Assembly: GCF_026151205.1 (NCBI RefSeq)
Contig: NC_087083.1
Location: 12,088,944-12,152,943 of the forward strand
Source of the DNA: Bolinopsis microptera
Taxonomy: Eukaryota > Ctenophora > Tentaculata > Lobata > Bolinopsidae
Length of the DNA stretch: 64,000 nt
Reading direction: 5' to 3'
Shown here: positions 44,692 to 56,159 of the stretch, one piece after another
Position numbering within the stretch: position 1 is the first letter of the stretch
How the letters are laid out: each line of letters opens with the position of its first letter
Position numbers and translations under genes: made by a program
Notes under the pieces: model-generated
The model's database searches: none
What the model was told of the DNA's origin: nothing
The model's input: the letters and a program-made list of their open reading frames with translations, nothing else

Positions 44692-45240
44692 AAGGTGTCT
44701 TGCAAAGTGAAGACAATGGAAAGAAAAAACATCAAAACCGATTATATAAATGGTTCTTTAACATTCGCTTGAAACAGTTTCTTGCAACCGGTGCTTGGCT
44801 TGAGAAACGTCTGTTATCAACTTTGGACTTTTTATTCTTTGGTATCTTGAGCAATGAGCATGATATGGTCATTCGTGCATTGCACCTCTATCGTGACAAG
44901 GTATTCAAGACCGATCAATTCAACGCAAAAGTATTTCAACAAGGCTGGCCATTAATAGTTCTAGAATAGTACATGACTTCTCCGTCCTCATTCACATCTT
45001 GTCCAACTAAAACAAAAATGTCCTGAATATTGTACCGATTTAAAAAGAGCTTTGAAAATCTCCAATAGCTTCTCTTCCGTTTCTCGTGATATTGATAACC
45101 CTCTCCTTGTTCAGGACTGCCTTCTTCTGGAGGGTCGTGCCGCAGTTGAATATGATGGCAGGTCACAACCTTCAAGCCGGCTGCTTTCATTTTTAGAAAT
45201 AGATCCTTGTGTACAAGAATCTTCAATTCGGGATCCCATC
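44692..45240 (-). pseudogene. duplicate of the GalNAc-transferase-like gene 3' end
   Basis: The minus-strand frame 45226-44936 repeats the last roughly 95 residues (KDLFLKMKAAGLKVVTCHHI.. to ..SRTINGQPC) with a few substitutions and two extra residues (QYHEK for QEK). The 3' UTR and flank also match, but here the LINE is absent and about 80 bp (TTCTTGCAACCGGTGCTTGG..) are present that the other copy lacks. It is cut on its 5' side by the hAT-type element at 45246. Confidence 0.88.
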
Positions 45241-45245
45241 AGGAT

Positions 45246-46330
45246 TCAGGGGTGTAGGAAGCGGGGGGCAGGGGGCCAGGGGGCCATCGCCCCCCCCCCC
45301 CCCCCCATGAAATCTGGGCAAGAAGCCAAAAAGGGCCAACATTTTAATTTAGGTTTCTAAAATTTTGTTCCGAAAAGTCAAAAAATTTGTAAGTCAAACA
45401 TTTTTAAAGTTTTCTTGGAAATTACTTTTGTTCATGTTTCATGCTACCCTGATCATTATTGTATCACATAACACGTTGTGACCCCCACGGTCGTTTCACT
45501 ATATCGTCCTGACGATACAGGGGAGCCGCGCACTCGTGCGCGGCGGGTCATACAACGTATGACAAGATTATTATGAGCCGAAAATATATTTTTCGGTTTT
45601 TGATCGAGTGTAATGTGTAAAAGTTGCGTAATTTGACCAAATTCGTTGATTTTTGTCGTATTATTCGGATATATCTTCGGTTCCTTGAATGAAATCATTC
45701 TGAAAATTGGCGACGACCTTCCTGCTTCCAATAGGGCTTTCACAACTGTCCGAAAAATTTGGTGGATATCGGAGTTGATATAGTGATCAAAATGGGGCAA
45801 AATACGCTGCTTTTAGCTGTAACATAATGTTTAATGGTTGGATATTCTTTAAATTTTTCGGACACTTTCCTTGTAAGTCTATGAGTAAGCTTACCAATTT
45901 TTGTTGCAATCGGAGGTCGGGAAGGATACTCAATATTTATTTAATTGAATAAAATTGTGCTGGCCGAAATTAGCGCTAAAAAACCATCCTACAGTCGGCA
46001 CGCGCGGCTCACTGTCGATGGCGCACTACCTATTTTGAAGTCACGTCCGTACCTACATTCGGAAGGTTGTGGATGCGATACTGATTGGTTTCATATACTA
46101 ATTACAGAAAACGTAATATTTGGCCCACAGATTTGAAGGAAAATGCGCAATCAAGGTGTTATGTCGTGTCACGGTTCCGCGGAGAACTGAAAAAATCGCG
46201 ATTTGTCGTGAGGCCAGGATCTGAAAAATCGCGATTTGTCGCGGCAAACGTGAAAAATCGCGATACCGCACATGCTGCAATTTCCTTTTGTTCTTACCCT
46301 CGAAATTCAGGCTTTCATGGCGAGACAAGT
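45246..46330. mobile_element. hAT-type non-autonomous element, copy 1 (one end decayed)
   Basis: Starts with CAGGGGTGTAGGAAGCGG and runs through a G/C-rich block, AAAGGGCCAACATTTTAATTTAGG, and sequences that match the element at 60572-62196 in reverse order (for example CGAAGGTTGTGGATGCGATACTGATT-like and AAATCGCGATTTGTCG). The far terminus is not recognisable. Confidence 0.75.
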
Positions 46331-46334
46331 AAGA

Positions 46335-47580
46335 CAATTTGATAAATCAAAACTAGAAAGCAACCGAACCACTCAGTAGAATAATTTCCAGGATATTTGC
46401 TAAAAACATAAAACAACTTTTCTCCCCAAGAGTAGATACATCCTAGTACTAAAAATAACTGAAAAAAATCGATAATATTTTAAAGTTTAAAGACAAAACA
46501 AACAAAAAAGTCTTATTGGACAGTCATTGCATTGGATAATCATAATATTAATGTAACAACCTATAAGAGTATAACTATAAGATATCTCAAAAATGGACGT
46601 AAATCATTACTTGCATTGAAGACAATAGCTATTAAATTCTTAGAACGCAATAAATCAATATAATAGTGTGTCCTTTTTTAAAGGTTATAGATGTGGATTC
46701 TGGTGGGGAGACGAAGCACTGATTTTAAGATTTTAGGGTCTGAATAATAGATTAGTAATTACGTTACCATGGTTACTCGATATTATGATCGGTTAATTTC
46801 TGTCACGTACTGACACCAGAATACACATAATATATTTATGCTTTTCATACAAAGTTACAACGAATTCTTCATGTTATGCATGAGCATCCTGGGTTTGGAC
46901 AGGATATGACCCGTTTAAGATATTTCCTTCACGTTACATTACATGATTCTAAATAAATGTAATAGATTTGTAGTGTTGTAATTAGTTTCAAGTATATGAT
47001 ATATAAATCTACTTACAGTATAGCTGCTCAAACAAAAAATGGCTTGTTTGAAAAACCAATGACTATAAATTCATGGATCATAAAAATATTGAAATGAGAA
47101 TAGTCAATCATTTAGTACAGCTTTACAGTACCTGGGCACCAATATTTTCAACATCTTCATTTAACTCACCATTGTTGTGATCATGCTGTGGAGCTTAAAA
47201 GGAAATCATCTTCCATAAGCTCGTGCATACATTTGGTAGCTGTCCATTACGTAATACCACCCTGCGAGTAGAAATGTTAATCACTGATAACCAATTAAGG
47301 CTTTTAAACTGTTAATGAAAGTGTTCAGCCATCATTTTTATCCAAGTGTGGAAATCTATATCATGTAAATTTATTTTGTACAAGGTAAAATGTACATTCA
47401 TCTTGATGATAACAGTTTTTTTTAAATAAAGCATATATTCTCTTTATTCAAAGATTCGATGTAAATCTGTAAAATCTCACCTTATCATTAGTAGGTATAT
47501 GATTCCATCTAAATTGACGTTTCTGAAACGATATCCTCGTTTGTTCTTACTTGCGATGCTCCCTCTATTTGATCTCCCAT
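46335..47580. other. 3' flank of the 7TM receptor gene; no other gene recognised
   Basis: Contains a sequence near 46688 (ATAGATGTGGATTCTGGTGG) resembling the tips of the large palindrome at 50794-52545. On the minus strand a candidate poly(A) signal AATAAA lies at 47443-47448, about 135 nt past the receptor stop codon. Confidence 0.55.
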
Positions 47581-50500
47581 TTATACAGCAGTAATTTGCA
47601 ATCTTAGACATGTAGCGCCTCTTGAACATCTAGCAGCAAAATTTCCGAATACCTCACCAAACAACTCTCTGAGAGTGTTATCATATAGTAAAGGGTTGAT
47701 GACCGAATCGAGGGGTAAAACTATCATAGCGAAGCTTACGTACCAATCTGTAGCGTCGATTGTTTCGAGATTGTGGAGCCCACTGATGATCATAAATGGA
47801 ACCCAACAGGCGAAATCTGTGGCTATGACCAGCGCAATCCTGGTCTGTATTGCTCGGTTTCTGCGGACAGCATCTGGATTCCTATTTTGCCCAGAATTTC
47901 TGGACGATTTTCGAGATATAATGTTGATCATCAAATATGACACGGTTATCACCACAAAGCAGAAAACGTTGACACCCAACATAAGCCAAACTATCATATT
48001 TCCTTTCACGTCGATCATTTCCGTTTCCGTATCCGATGTTATGCGGTTTCTTCTAGGATCATCACTACGAACAAAGTATTTGAAGAGGCACACACCATCA
48101 TTTCCGTAAAAGTGCACTGCACTTCTACTCAAGCTTTGGTTGAACATTCCATCAACTTTCTCGCCGATCTCAGCCCAAGTTGTATTCGCCAACAAATTTT
48201 CAGTTTTGTAGTATGCTTGAAGAATTTTGATATGCTTCATTTTGTTCGGGAATCCGATAAATAGCTTGTAGAATGGATCATAGAAGAAACCTTGCACAAA
48301 GTAGTCCTCTAAGGCGGGGACCAATGGTATGATTGCTACTGATATCGAAGCAGTAACGATTCCAATAACGATCCCAATTAATTTTGCTATTGCTCTTTTA
48401 TTGGCACGGGTTGGAATGCTAAGAGAGCTGTTCAGAATTCCCCACATCCTGATCGAACTTAAAAGAGTCATCGAAAATAAAGAGAGTTGTGATCCCGCAG
48501 TGCTGATAACTCCAAGAACAGAACAAGAATTTCCTGATAACCACTCAGCTTGCTTCCTGCAATAATTCTTTCCGAAAATAATGCTGTCGAATACTGATAG
48601 TGCGATCAAGTAGACTCCTATTAGGAAATCACCCATTCCGATTAGACAAATTAGTACTGTAGTGTATAAATTGCTTCTTGTTACAGAGTCTTTAATACAA
48701 CTCGCTACTTTGCACACGGTGATGATATTAAAAATTGCTGCTAAAAGGCCCAAAAACCAGCAATAAAGTTTCAAGAACCAGTTTTGGAGGATTTCTTTGC
48801 CACACTCTAGATTGCATTCATCTGAAAGATCAAAACAATCAAATCTACCATCACACTTCTGGGAATGAGATATCAAGTGCTCTTTTACTTGATCTGTCCG
48901 GTTGTTTGTATTCTCACAAACTATATGATTTGTACAGTTTCGTTCATCCGACATGTCACCACAGTCATCAACAAGGTCGCAAACTTGGCTGTACTTTATG
49001 CATTTAGTATTTCTACATTGGAAAAATATATTTTCATATTCACCTACATCAGACATTGTCACAAAAGTCATGATATTTTTGTTTGCCAGAGTTTTAACTC
49101 GGCCAGGATACTGACCAGGACATGAATCATGTTCTAAAAAAGTGTCCTGAATAGGACACGTGGAGTTTAAGCATAAACCCATGCAACTGATAAACACATA
49201 ATATTCACCGAAAAGACCATTGCAGTTTACTGGAAAGGTCGGCACATTGAGCATTATCTTGACACCAAAAGCAGATTCTGCTGGCCCCTGAAATTCCCGT
49301 ATATGACATTTTACATTTTTAGAGTCCAATGATTTGCACAAATCTCGTCCAGCACATTTTTCATTCACAGCAGTCGTATTGATACTTGGGAAATCTCGCG
49401 AAATTCTGCAGACCTCATTTTCAATCTCACAAGAGTTCACACCATCACAAAGAAAGTCAAAATCAACATAGCCTTGATCAGAATCTCCAGGACACAACAA
49501 AATATCCTGGCAGGTTTTGTGTCCTAAGACAACTCTATAAGTCAAATAATTTTTCTCTCCACAATATTTCCAAAGGTTTCTTTTTTCATCTTTTCCATTG
49601 AGACAATCGGTTTTGTTGTCCATTATCCATTTTATGGGTATTGTTATATTTCTATCGCCACCAAAACTACGAGTACAGTTGAAGAATCCCACTGTTGTTA
49701 GGTGGCATATGTCACGGGTCTCATCACTATTATCTTCACAGTCACTAACTCCATCACAGAGTTTGTGTTTGTGAACGACACAGTCTGCAGATAGTGACCT
49801 ACAATCGTTTTCTAGATTATCGTCACAAAGACTAATCTTTTCATCGGTCAGCTTAAATTCACTTTCACAGACTACGTACTTTGATACACTCGACATGAAA
49901 CCATTGATCAAACAGTAACCACCCACTCTGTTTACATCAGTGCAATTTGTCTGGTCTAGATATCCGTAACAGTACGGAAAGGTGCTAAAGTATTCACCAC
50001 TGACATAAAATACGCTACACCTGGTGTAGTTAAATATGGGGACTGTAAAGTCTCCATCCACCAGTTTCTTGTAATAATGTAGACATGTTGGTAATGTGGT
50101 GCTGTTACAGTGCTTCTCATCCTCCTCGTTATCACAATCATCATGTCCATCACAAACCGAGGATACATGTATATAACTAGTATACCAACCAGCACAGTAA
50201 ACTCCGTATGTGTAACCCTCACATACACCCTCATCCTTACAATTTTCAGAGTCGCATTTGTCGTTACACTCCAATTTGTAGTTGCCGTTGATGGAGCTCT
50301 GTGATGATTCCTCACCAGAATTTCTTCTACAAGTCTGGTCACACTCTACAAACTGTTGTACTTCTAGATTTGTATCGTTCCTAAAATAACCTCCACAGAA
50401 ATAAGCGCTGTGTATTTTAATTTCCGTATGAAAACCACATGCCTGATAAACATACGGGTCATTTTCACAGACAGTAGAGACACTAAAGAGTGTATTAATC

Positions 50501-50654
50501 TCAGTGCCCGTTGCATTATAGGTAGTGTTCGAATAAGCGCACTTGTGAAAGTACTCTTTTCTACTCTCATCATAACACAAGTGTTTCAAAAATCCCCCGA
50601 TATTAGTCACAGTGCAGTTTTTGTTTGATTGCTGCAAAATTTCGTCAACACATC
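47581..50654 (-). CDS. LDLa-repeat 7TM receptor exon (relaxin receptor / GRL101-like)
   Basis: One 3,074-nt exon. The frame has no ATG and meets a TGA just upstream (50709), while CTGTTCAG at 50661-50654 is a good acceptor, entering at phase 1. About 640 residues of extracellular sequence hold roughly six LDLa-like repeats (CDGHDDCDNEEDEKHC, LCDGVSDCEDNSDE, LCDGVNSCEIENEVC, VCDLVDDCGDMSDERNC, KCDGRFDCFDLSDEC). These are Ca-binding modules in this family. Seven membrane segments follow: a TM2 with GMGDFLIGVYL typical of leucine-rich-repeat/relaxin-type receptors, SIRMW in place of DRY after TM3, a long second extracellular loop, RIALVIATDFACWVPF in TM6, and NPLLY in TM7. No leucine-rich repeats are seen in this exon. 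Upstream SRCR/TSP1 exons probably belong to the same gene. Confidence 0.88.
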
Positions 50655-50793
50655 CTGAACAGCGCAATGTTGTTATTTTTAAAAATATAACCAAAACCAA
50701 AACCCATCAGCTGATGACCTGTTATTTAATTTTCATGTCATAGCGCTTATACGGGCTATTAAGTGTTAATTGTATAATAAAATAAAACGTAAC

Positions 50794-52545
50794 TTAATAG
50801 ATGTGGATACTGGTGGGGAGGTGAAACACATTTTTTTACGTTTTAAGTGGCGCCTCTATTCAGCAGGTTGAGGAGGTGATACACATTTTGTATTATAGAA
50901 GGCTTGTAACACTTGTAACGCTTTCTTGTTACCCCCCTTTGAAGGCCCCGAATTATTATTTTCTGAACGAAAGCTCAAAAATAACCGAGAAATCGACCTT
51001 CTTATTAACTCATTTTGATGACTGTTTCTGACCTAAAATTGCACGAAAAATCGATTTAGCTAGGTTTCAGAACCTATAAACACTTCCTTATCCCTCAAAA
51101 TTGATGTTTTATAGTTGATACGAGCAACAAGCAACATATGTTTTGATCCTTCGGTTCTACTCATGACCTAGGCAGTTAAGCTGAACCCGACAGATCGAGG
51201 CAATCCTCACCTTAACTGATCAAACTGGTACTAACACAATTTTCAGATATAAATGTTCTTTGCGATACGTTTATTGCAGCTTTGCAACTTGAGTGAAGGC
51301 CAGAGTACGAAAACACACAGCAGGTAAGCAACTCACTTTTGGTGACTGTTCCTCACGAACATTCTGATCCTGCAACATATGAACAGCTAGGGAGATCGTC
51401 TCCTTAACAAATCGAACAGGTACTATCACAATTTCCAGAGCACAGCATGATAACAAAGTCAAAAGAAACACAATGAAGGTAGGTTACCAACACCACAATA
51501 TAACAATGATGTGCCCTGATGTGCTCCTTAATTTGAACCCTGTTTTTTTGAGGGAGGTGGACAGTGATTTTTTTTAAATGACCAGGTCTGCTTAAATAAC
51601 TAAAAAATTATGTTAATATTCTGTTCATGACTGGAAGATAAGTTCCTACAATCCCCCACGGAGCACATCAGGGCTGCCCGTCGTCAGAATAAATTTAATT
51701 CAGTTGTTAGTATGATTGTTATATTGTGGTGTTCGTAACCTACCTTCATTGTGTTTCTTTTGACTTTGTTATCATGCTGTGCTCTGGAAATTGTGATAGT
51801 ACCTGTTCGATTTGTTAAGGAGACGATCTCCCTGTTCATATGTTTGTTATATATGGTAATTTATTATGTAACTTATTTATGTATATTATTCCTTAGTCTC
51901 GTATGACCATAGTTGGTACTACAATAAGTGGGTTTCACTTCTAAGCTACCGTATACTAAATTGTTGCAGGATCAGAATGTTCGTGAGGAACAGTCACCAA
52001 AAGTGAGTTGCTTACCTGCTGTGTGTTTTCGTACTCTGGCCTTCACTCAAGTTGCAAAGCTGCAATAAACGTATCGCAAAGAACATTTATATCTGAAAAT
52101 TGTGTTAGTACCAGTTTGATCAGTTAAGGTGAGGATTGCCTCGATCTGTCGGGTTCAGCTTAACTGCCTAGGTCATGAGTAGAACCGAAGGATCAAAACA
52201 TATGTTGCTTGTTGCTCGTATCAACTATAAAACATCAATTTTGAGGGATAAGGAAGTGTTTATAGGTTCTGAAACCTAGCTAAATCGATTTTTCGTGCAA
52301 TTTTAGGTCAGAAACAGTCATCAAAATGAGTTAATAAGAAGGTCGATTTCTCGGTTATTTTTGAGCTTTCGTTCAGAAAATAATAATTCGGGGCCTTCAA
52401 AGGGGGGTAACAAGAAAGCGTTACAAGTGTTACAAGCCTTCTATAATACAAAATGTGTATCACCTCCTCAACCTGCTGAATAGAGGCGCCACTTAAAACG
52501 TAAAAAAATGTGTTTCACCTCCCCACCAGTATCCACATCTATTAA
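50794..52545. mobile_element. 1.75-kb palindromic (foldback) element with TTAA ends
   Basis: The left arm 50794-about 51507 is the near-exact reverse complement of about 51708-52545. The right arm has an extra block of about 120 bp (51843-51964). The tips read TTAATAGATGTGGATACTGG and its complement, so TTAA borders both ends, as piggyBac target duplications would. The loop is about 200 bp. No transposase is visible. It lies in the intron joining the last SRCR exon to the 7TM exon. Confidence 0.85.
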
Positions 52546-52574
52546 AAAGTTTAAGCTTTTAAGGTAAACTATAC

Positions 52575-53082
52575 CTGTATTACTAAAGCAGTGGAGCCAA
52601 ATATTGTCCTCATGTTGACAGTTGTGTTTAAAAATTCTGGAATCGCAATCTGATATGTCAATATCGTTCTCTTTACAGCTTACGTCATCCATTACTATTG
52701 ACATGTCAGTTCGTTTCAGCCAATCCCTGAATGATTAAATGGTTGGGTGCAGATTGCAGAATGTTCGGATATTCAAAAAGGCAAAGAAACAGCATTTCCA
52801 TTGCAACAGAAACTAAAATGTTGACATATGAATCAAACTCACTCAGGAACATATTTCATGTTTCTTGGATAACTTCCCCAGTCTGAGAAGTGATGTCCAA
52901 TTGTCCAGCAAAAAAGCTGTGCCGAATACCAGTTAAACGCATCCTTGCAAACTGTTCCATTTTTCACCATACCAGTTTGCTTGTTAGAAATTGTTGCGAT
53001 CAAAAGACCCCGCTATCATTAAGTCTTTTCGTTCCAGTCACCATGTTGATAAGAGATGCTCTCTCAAACTCCCACAAACGCT
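52575..53082 (-). CDS. SRCR-like domain C of the putative receptor (2 exons, one-base frame break)
   Basis: Exons 53082-52843 and 52726-52575. The first reads GLLIATISNKQTG, NGTVCKDAFNWYSAQLFCW and WGSYPRNMKYVPE. The second reads DDVSCKENDIDISDCDSR and NIWLHCF, the usual SRCR end (C..E..I..C.....H.C....D.W..C). The first exon enters at phase 1 and should leave at phase 2, but is one base too short: the frame breaks at a four-C run (53008-53011). Flanking homology to domain B makes the correct frame clear. It is either a real disabling mutation or a homopolymer error. The last exon leaves at phase 1, matching the 7TM exon. Confidence 0.75.
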
Positions 53083-53295
53083 CTGAAACGATAATGATAA
53101 CAGTGAGTAAAGAATCATATTTTTGAAAGAGCGAATTTACCCTCATTCAACATTCATTGATCCTCCCATGACTGGTTTGATAATACACGAGATCGCAGTA
53201 TCGGATCAAACAATGTCTAAAATAGAAATTTAATTACACTTCTTAAAATAATTACATTGTTACCCACATCTGTACTATACTACCAAAGCACTTAC

Positions 53296-53789
53296 CTATA
53301 TAATAATAAGTGGTAGTGCTGCGTCTAGTATTAAAATCTATTATGCTCATTTCTCTTCCCCAATTTAAATAATTATTCCATCTTTCATCACCACACGTTT
53401 CAGATGATATCGTTATGTCGAGTACCTGTTTTCCATTACAATTTACTGTGATCCTGAAGCCACGTTTCTCTACTACCCAGTGTTTATCTGTTTCTGCAGG
53501 TAGACTCTGGAAGGGAGTGGTGCCTGACTGACAATTGTAAAGCATAAACTTTACAGGAGTAGTGAACCTGATAACAATAGTTACTGCATCACTATATCCT
53601 TCCTCACTATAGAACTGTATATATATATACTGCCTACTACCCACAGTGAAGCTAGTTCTCAAGTGTAGGTAAGAAGTTTCCAGATCAGCAGGGATACTTT
53701 CGTCACTAACCACAGGGCTCCACTTATCTGTTGATTTGTAAGTTATGATTGATAAACTGGGATGAAATGTTTTGAGATGCAACACGGAT
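53296..53789 (-). CDS. exon encoding an unknown extracellular domain
   Basis: An open frame of about 165 residues between SRCR domains B and C, with a good donor (ATAG|GTAAGTG) at 53295. It shows alternating hydrophobic strands (YIYIQFYSEEGYSDAVTIVI), then VVEKRGFRITVNCNGKQVLD, CGDERWNNYLNWGREMSIID and ending TYYYIG. The VNCNG..VL / C...W / I.F pattern recurs, as far as I remember, in secreted invertebrate proteins, but I cannot name the family. The acceptor (53790) would enter at phase 2, whereas domain B ends at phase 1. The join is therefore unresolved: an extra small exon or an alternative donor (for example at about 54089, phase 2) may exist. Confidence 0.65.
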
Positions 53790-54114
53790 CTCAGAAATGT
53801 TGATTATTAGAATTATATATGATATATACATGAGAGGACTTGACTATAATTATCTCAGTGATAAGTAATATGTAGTTAATGAATACGATAGATAGAGTGA
53901 GTTATATATAGATTGAAAATTTCAAAACCATAGAACCATCTTAAAATGAAAATGATTGAATTATAACAGGCTATTCATGGTTTTCGGTTAATATAGAAAA
54001 TAAACGTGCATATGTATATTAAATAATGATTAAATACATAGTACATGATACGAATTAATAATAATTTCTGTCATAATCTGAAAAGTCACATGGTATGAAA
54101 TAGGGGTACATCAC

Positions 54115-54639
54115 CTGTTTCGTTGGTACAATACAGCCACACACTATGACTGTTTCTGCAACTGTTTGTTGAAACGTTTACAAAGCATTCAGATTTTGTA
54201 TCTTTGTTGTTAATGTCTTTGCAGATCAATTCATTCAGTATCATTGACTCTATTGTTTGTTGTAATAAAAACGGCCTGAATTATATTATTAGTTGCATAG
54301 ATTTACCTGCAGGTTTACAAACCCTCATAATATAAATATTACCACGTACCGTGTTTAAACTTTATATCAATGTTCAGAAGAAAAAAGTTATAAAAACTCA
54401 CTCGGGACTGAGTTTCCAGTAATTGTTCGGTTTGCTGCCCCATTCTCCCTGTTTGTTTCCAAGATAGCGACAGAAAGTATTTGCTGTGTACCAATTAAAG
54501 TTACCAGGACAAACGGTCCCGTTCATCTTTTCTCCACTTGTCTTATTTACTAAACTCACAACAAGCAAACCTTCTTCTCTTGTTCCAATAACTGTCCCGT
54601 TCACTTCATGTATTAGAGTTGCTTCAAACAATTTCCAAT
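54115..54639 (-). CDS. SRCR-like domain B of the putative receptor (2 exons)
   Basis: Exons 54639-54402 (phase 1 in, phase 2 out) and 54275-54115 (phase 1 out). The first gives EEGLLVVSLVNKTSG, NGTVCPGNFNWYTANTFC and EWGSKPNNYWKLSPE. The second gives ILNELICKDINNKDTKSECF and CRNSHSVWLYC. Intron position and phase equal those of domain C, and the sequences are clearly paralogous, so B and C arose by duplication of a two-exon module. Several N-x-S/T sites suggest a glycosylated extracellular protein. Confidence 0.8.
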
Positions 54640-54699
54640 CTGCACGAAGTGGAATTTGTTTGTCAATGAATCAAAAAACTCAGTTCTCTATCTGGCCGA

Positions 54700-55400
54700 T
54701 AAGAACGCAGTTTGTGACAAAGGGGAGTTATTTCGAGGACGAGAGTCCTGGCGATCGGTTATCTTGAATATTTTTGATGGAAGATCGTTGACAAAACAAG
54801 AAATGCGGCCGCTTTTATTTTGTGGATGGCCGATCAATTTCCCGATCCGTGATGGCGTACGCGTATTTATCATATTCCATACAACCTGGGGACGGCCCAG
54901 TCGTTACTGCATTTATATAAACATGCAAATATGGCGAAGTGACATGCCGACTGCCGAGCGCCGCGCAGTTAATATAATTCTATATTGAATTTGAAAATCG
55001 TGTATATTTCTATGTAACCATATGTTTATTGTTTATGCAACCTTACAAGGATCTGTGCAAGATAGTACTACTAACTCAAAATAATAATAATATGCTATCA
55101 ATTAGTGCCTAGTGGGATACGTACATGATGAAATTAATAATGTACTTGGTTGGTTCAGCGCCGCGCGCCAACAATTATATAATTCAGATTATCAAGCAAA
55201 ATAACTTTGCGCAGGTAGAAACGTGGGCTGGCACGTACGCACGCTCGCTCGCACGGTCGCAAGCTACCATATACAAAAAAAAACCTCGTTCGCTAACCCT
55301 TTTCCTTGACTTTTTTGTGCCTTCGGCACTTTGAGTCATGGATCGGGAAAAAATTTCCACCAATTTGGTTAAAAATTGTTTTTAGAAAACGTTACTTTCC
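54700..55400. other. intronic stretch without recognised feature
   Basis: A plus-strand frame 54656-54988 overlaps the SRCR intron but shows no known motif. GCGGCCGC lies near 54807. No element ends are recognised. Confidence 0.45.
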
Positions 55401-55420
55401 ATTTTCAAATTTATTTCAGC

Positions 55421-55756
55421 CCAACTGTAACTATGGTAACTAGTAGTGTAACTATGGTAACTAGTTATGTAACTATGGTAACTAGTAGTGTAACTAATGT
55501 AACTAGTAGTGTAACTATGGTAACTAGTAGTAGTGATAGATTGTTTTACTATGGCAACTAGTAGTGTAACTATGGTAACTAGTAGTGTAACTATGGTAAC
55601 TAGTAATGTAACTATGGTAACTAGTAGTGTAACTATGGTAACTAGTAGTGTAACTATGGTAACTAGTAGTGTAACTATGGTAACTAATAGTGTAACTATG
55701 GTAACTAATAGTGTAACTATGGTAACTAATAGTGTAACTATGGTAACTTTCCAATG
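55421..55756. repeat. 21-bp minisatellite
   Basis: About 15 units of GTAACTATGGTAACTAGTAGT, with one interruption at 55528-55555. The unit length is a multiple of three, so long repeat frames arise on both strands (VTMVTSS plus, SYHSYTT minus); these are artefacts. Confidence 0.95.
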
Positions 55757-56159
55757 TTGCAACCAGTGTTTCATCACAACAGTTTTAGGTTAATTTTGTG
55801 TCATATTTTGAAATTCAGCTTTTACATTTTATCGCATCGCAAGAAATATTAATCTCGACCTAAGATACAGCCGATGAAATGTAACACAGCCGATGAAATG
55901 TAATACTGACTGCTGTATATTTAAATGTTATGTAATATATATATGAGTATATAATCTTATATTAACCATACTTATCTTAGCCCAGGATTTATGTCCAGGT
56001 TTTAACTTTTATGTCTATGACTATAGTCATTCTACAGTTGAAATAAACACTCGTTATCAATTCAACCTTAAGAAGTCAACGAACTCACAAACTTAAGATC
56101 GTAGAAAATCATAAAACACTTAATGTAAGCGGATTAAACGCGACTATTAGATCACTTAA

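Noticed and set aside
51271-51471. Signal-peptide-like ORF in the palindrome arm (FLLTLLSCCALEIVIV)
   Set aside because: It lacks an upstream start in a convincing context, is mirrored in the other arm, and has no further domain.
54656-54988. 110-residue plus-strand ORF
   Set aside because: No motif, and it lies antisense in an intron of the SRCR/7TM region.
55382-55793. VTMVTSS / SYHSYTT repeat proteins
   Set aside because: The repeat unit is 21 bp, so every frame stays open by arithmetic. No coding evidence.
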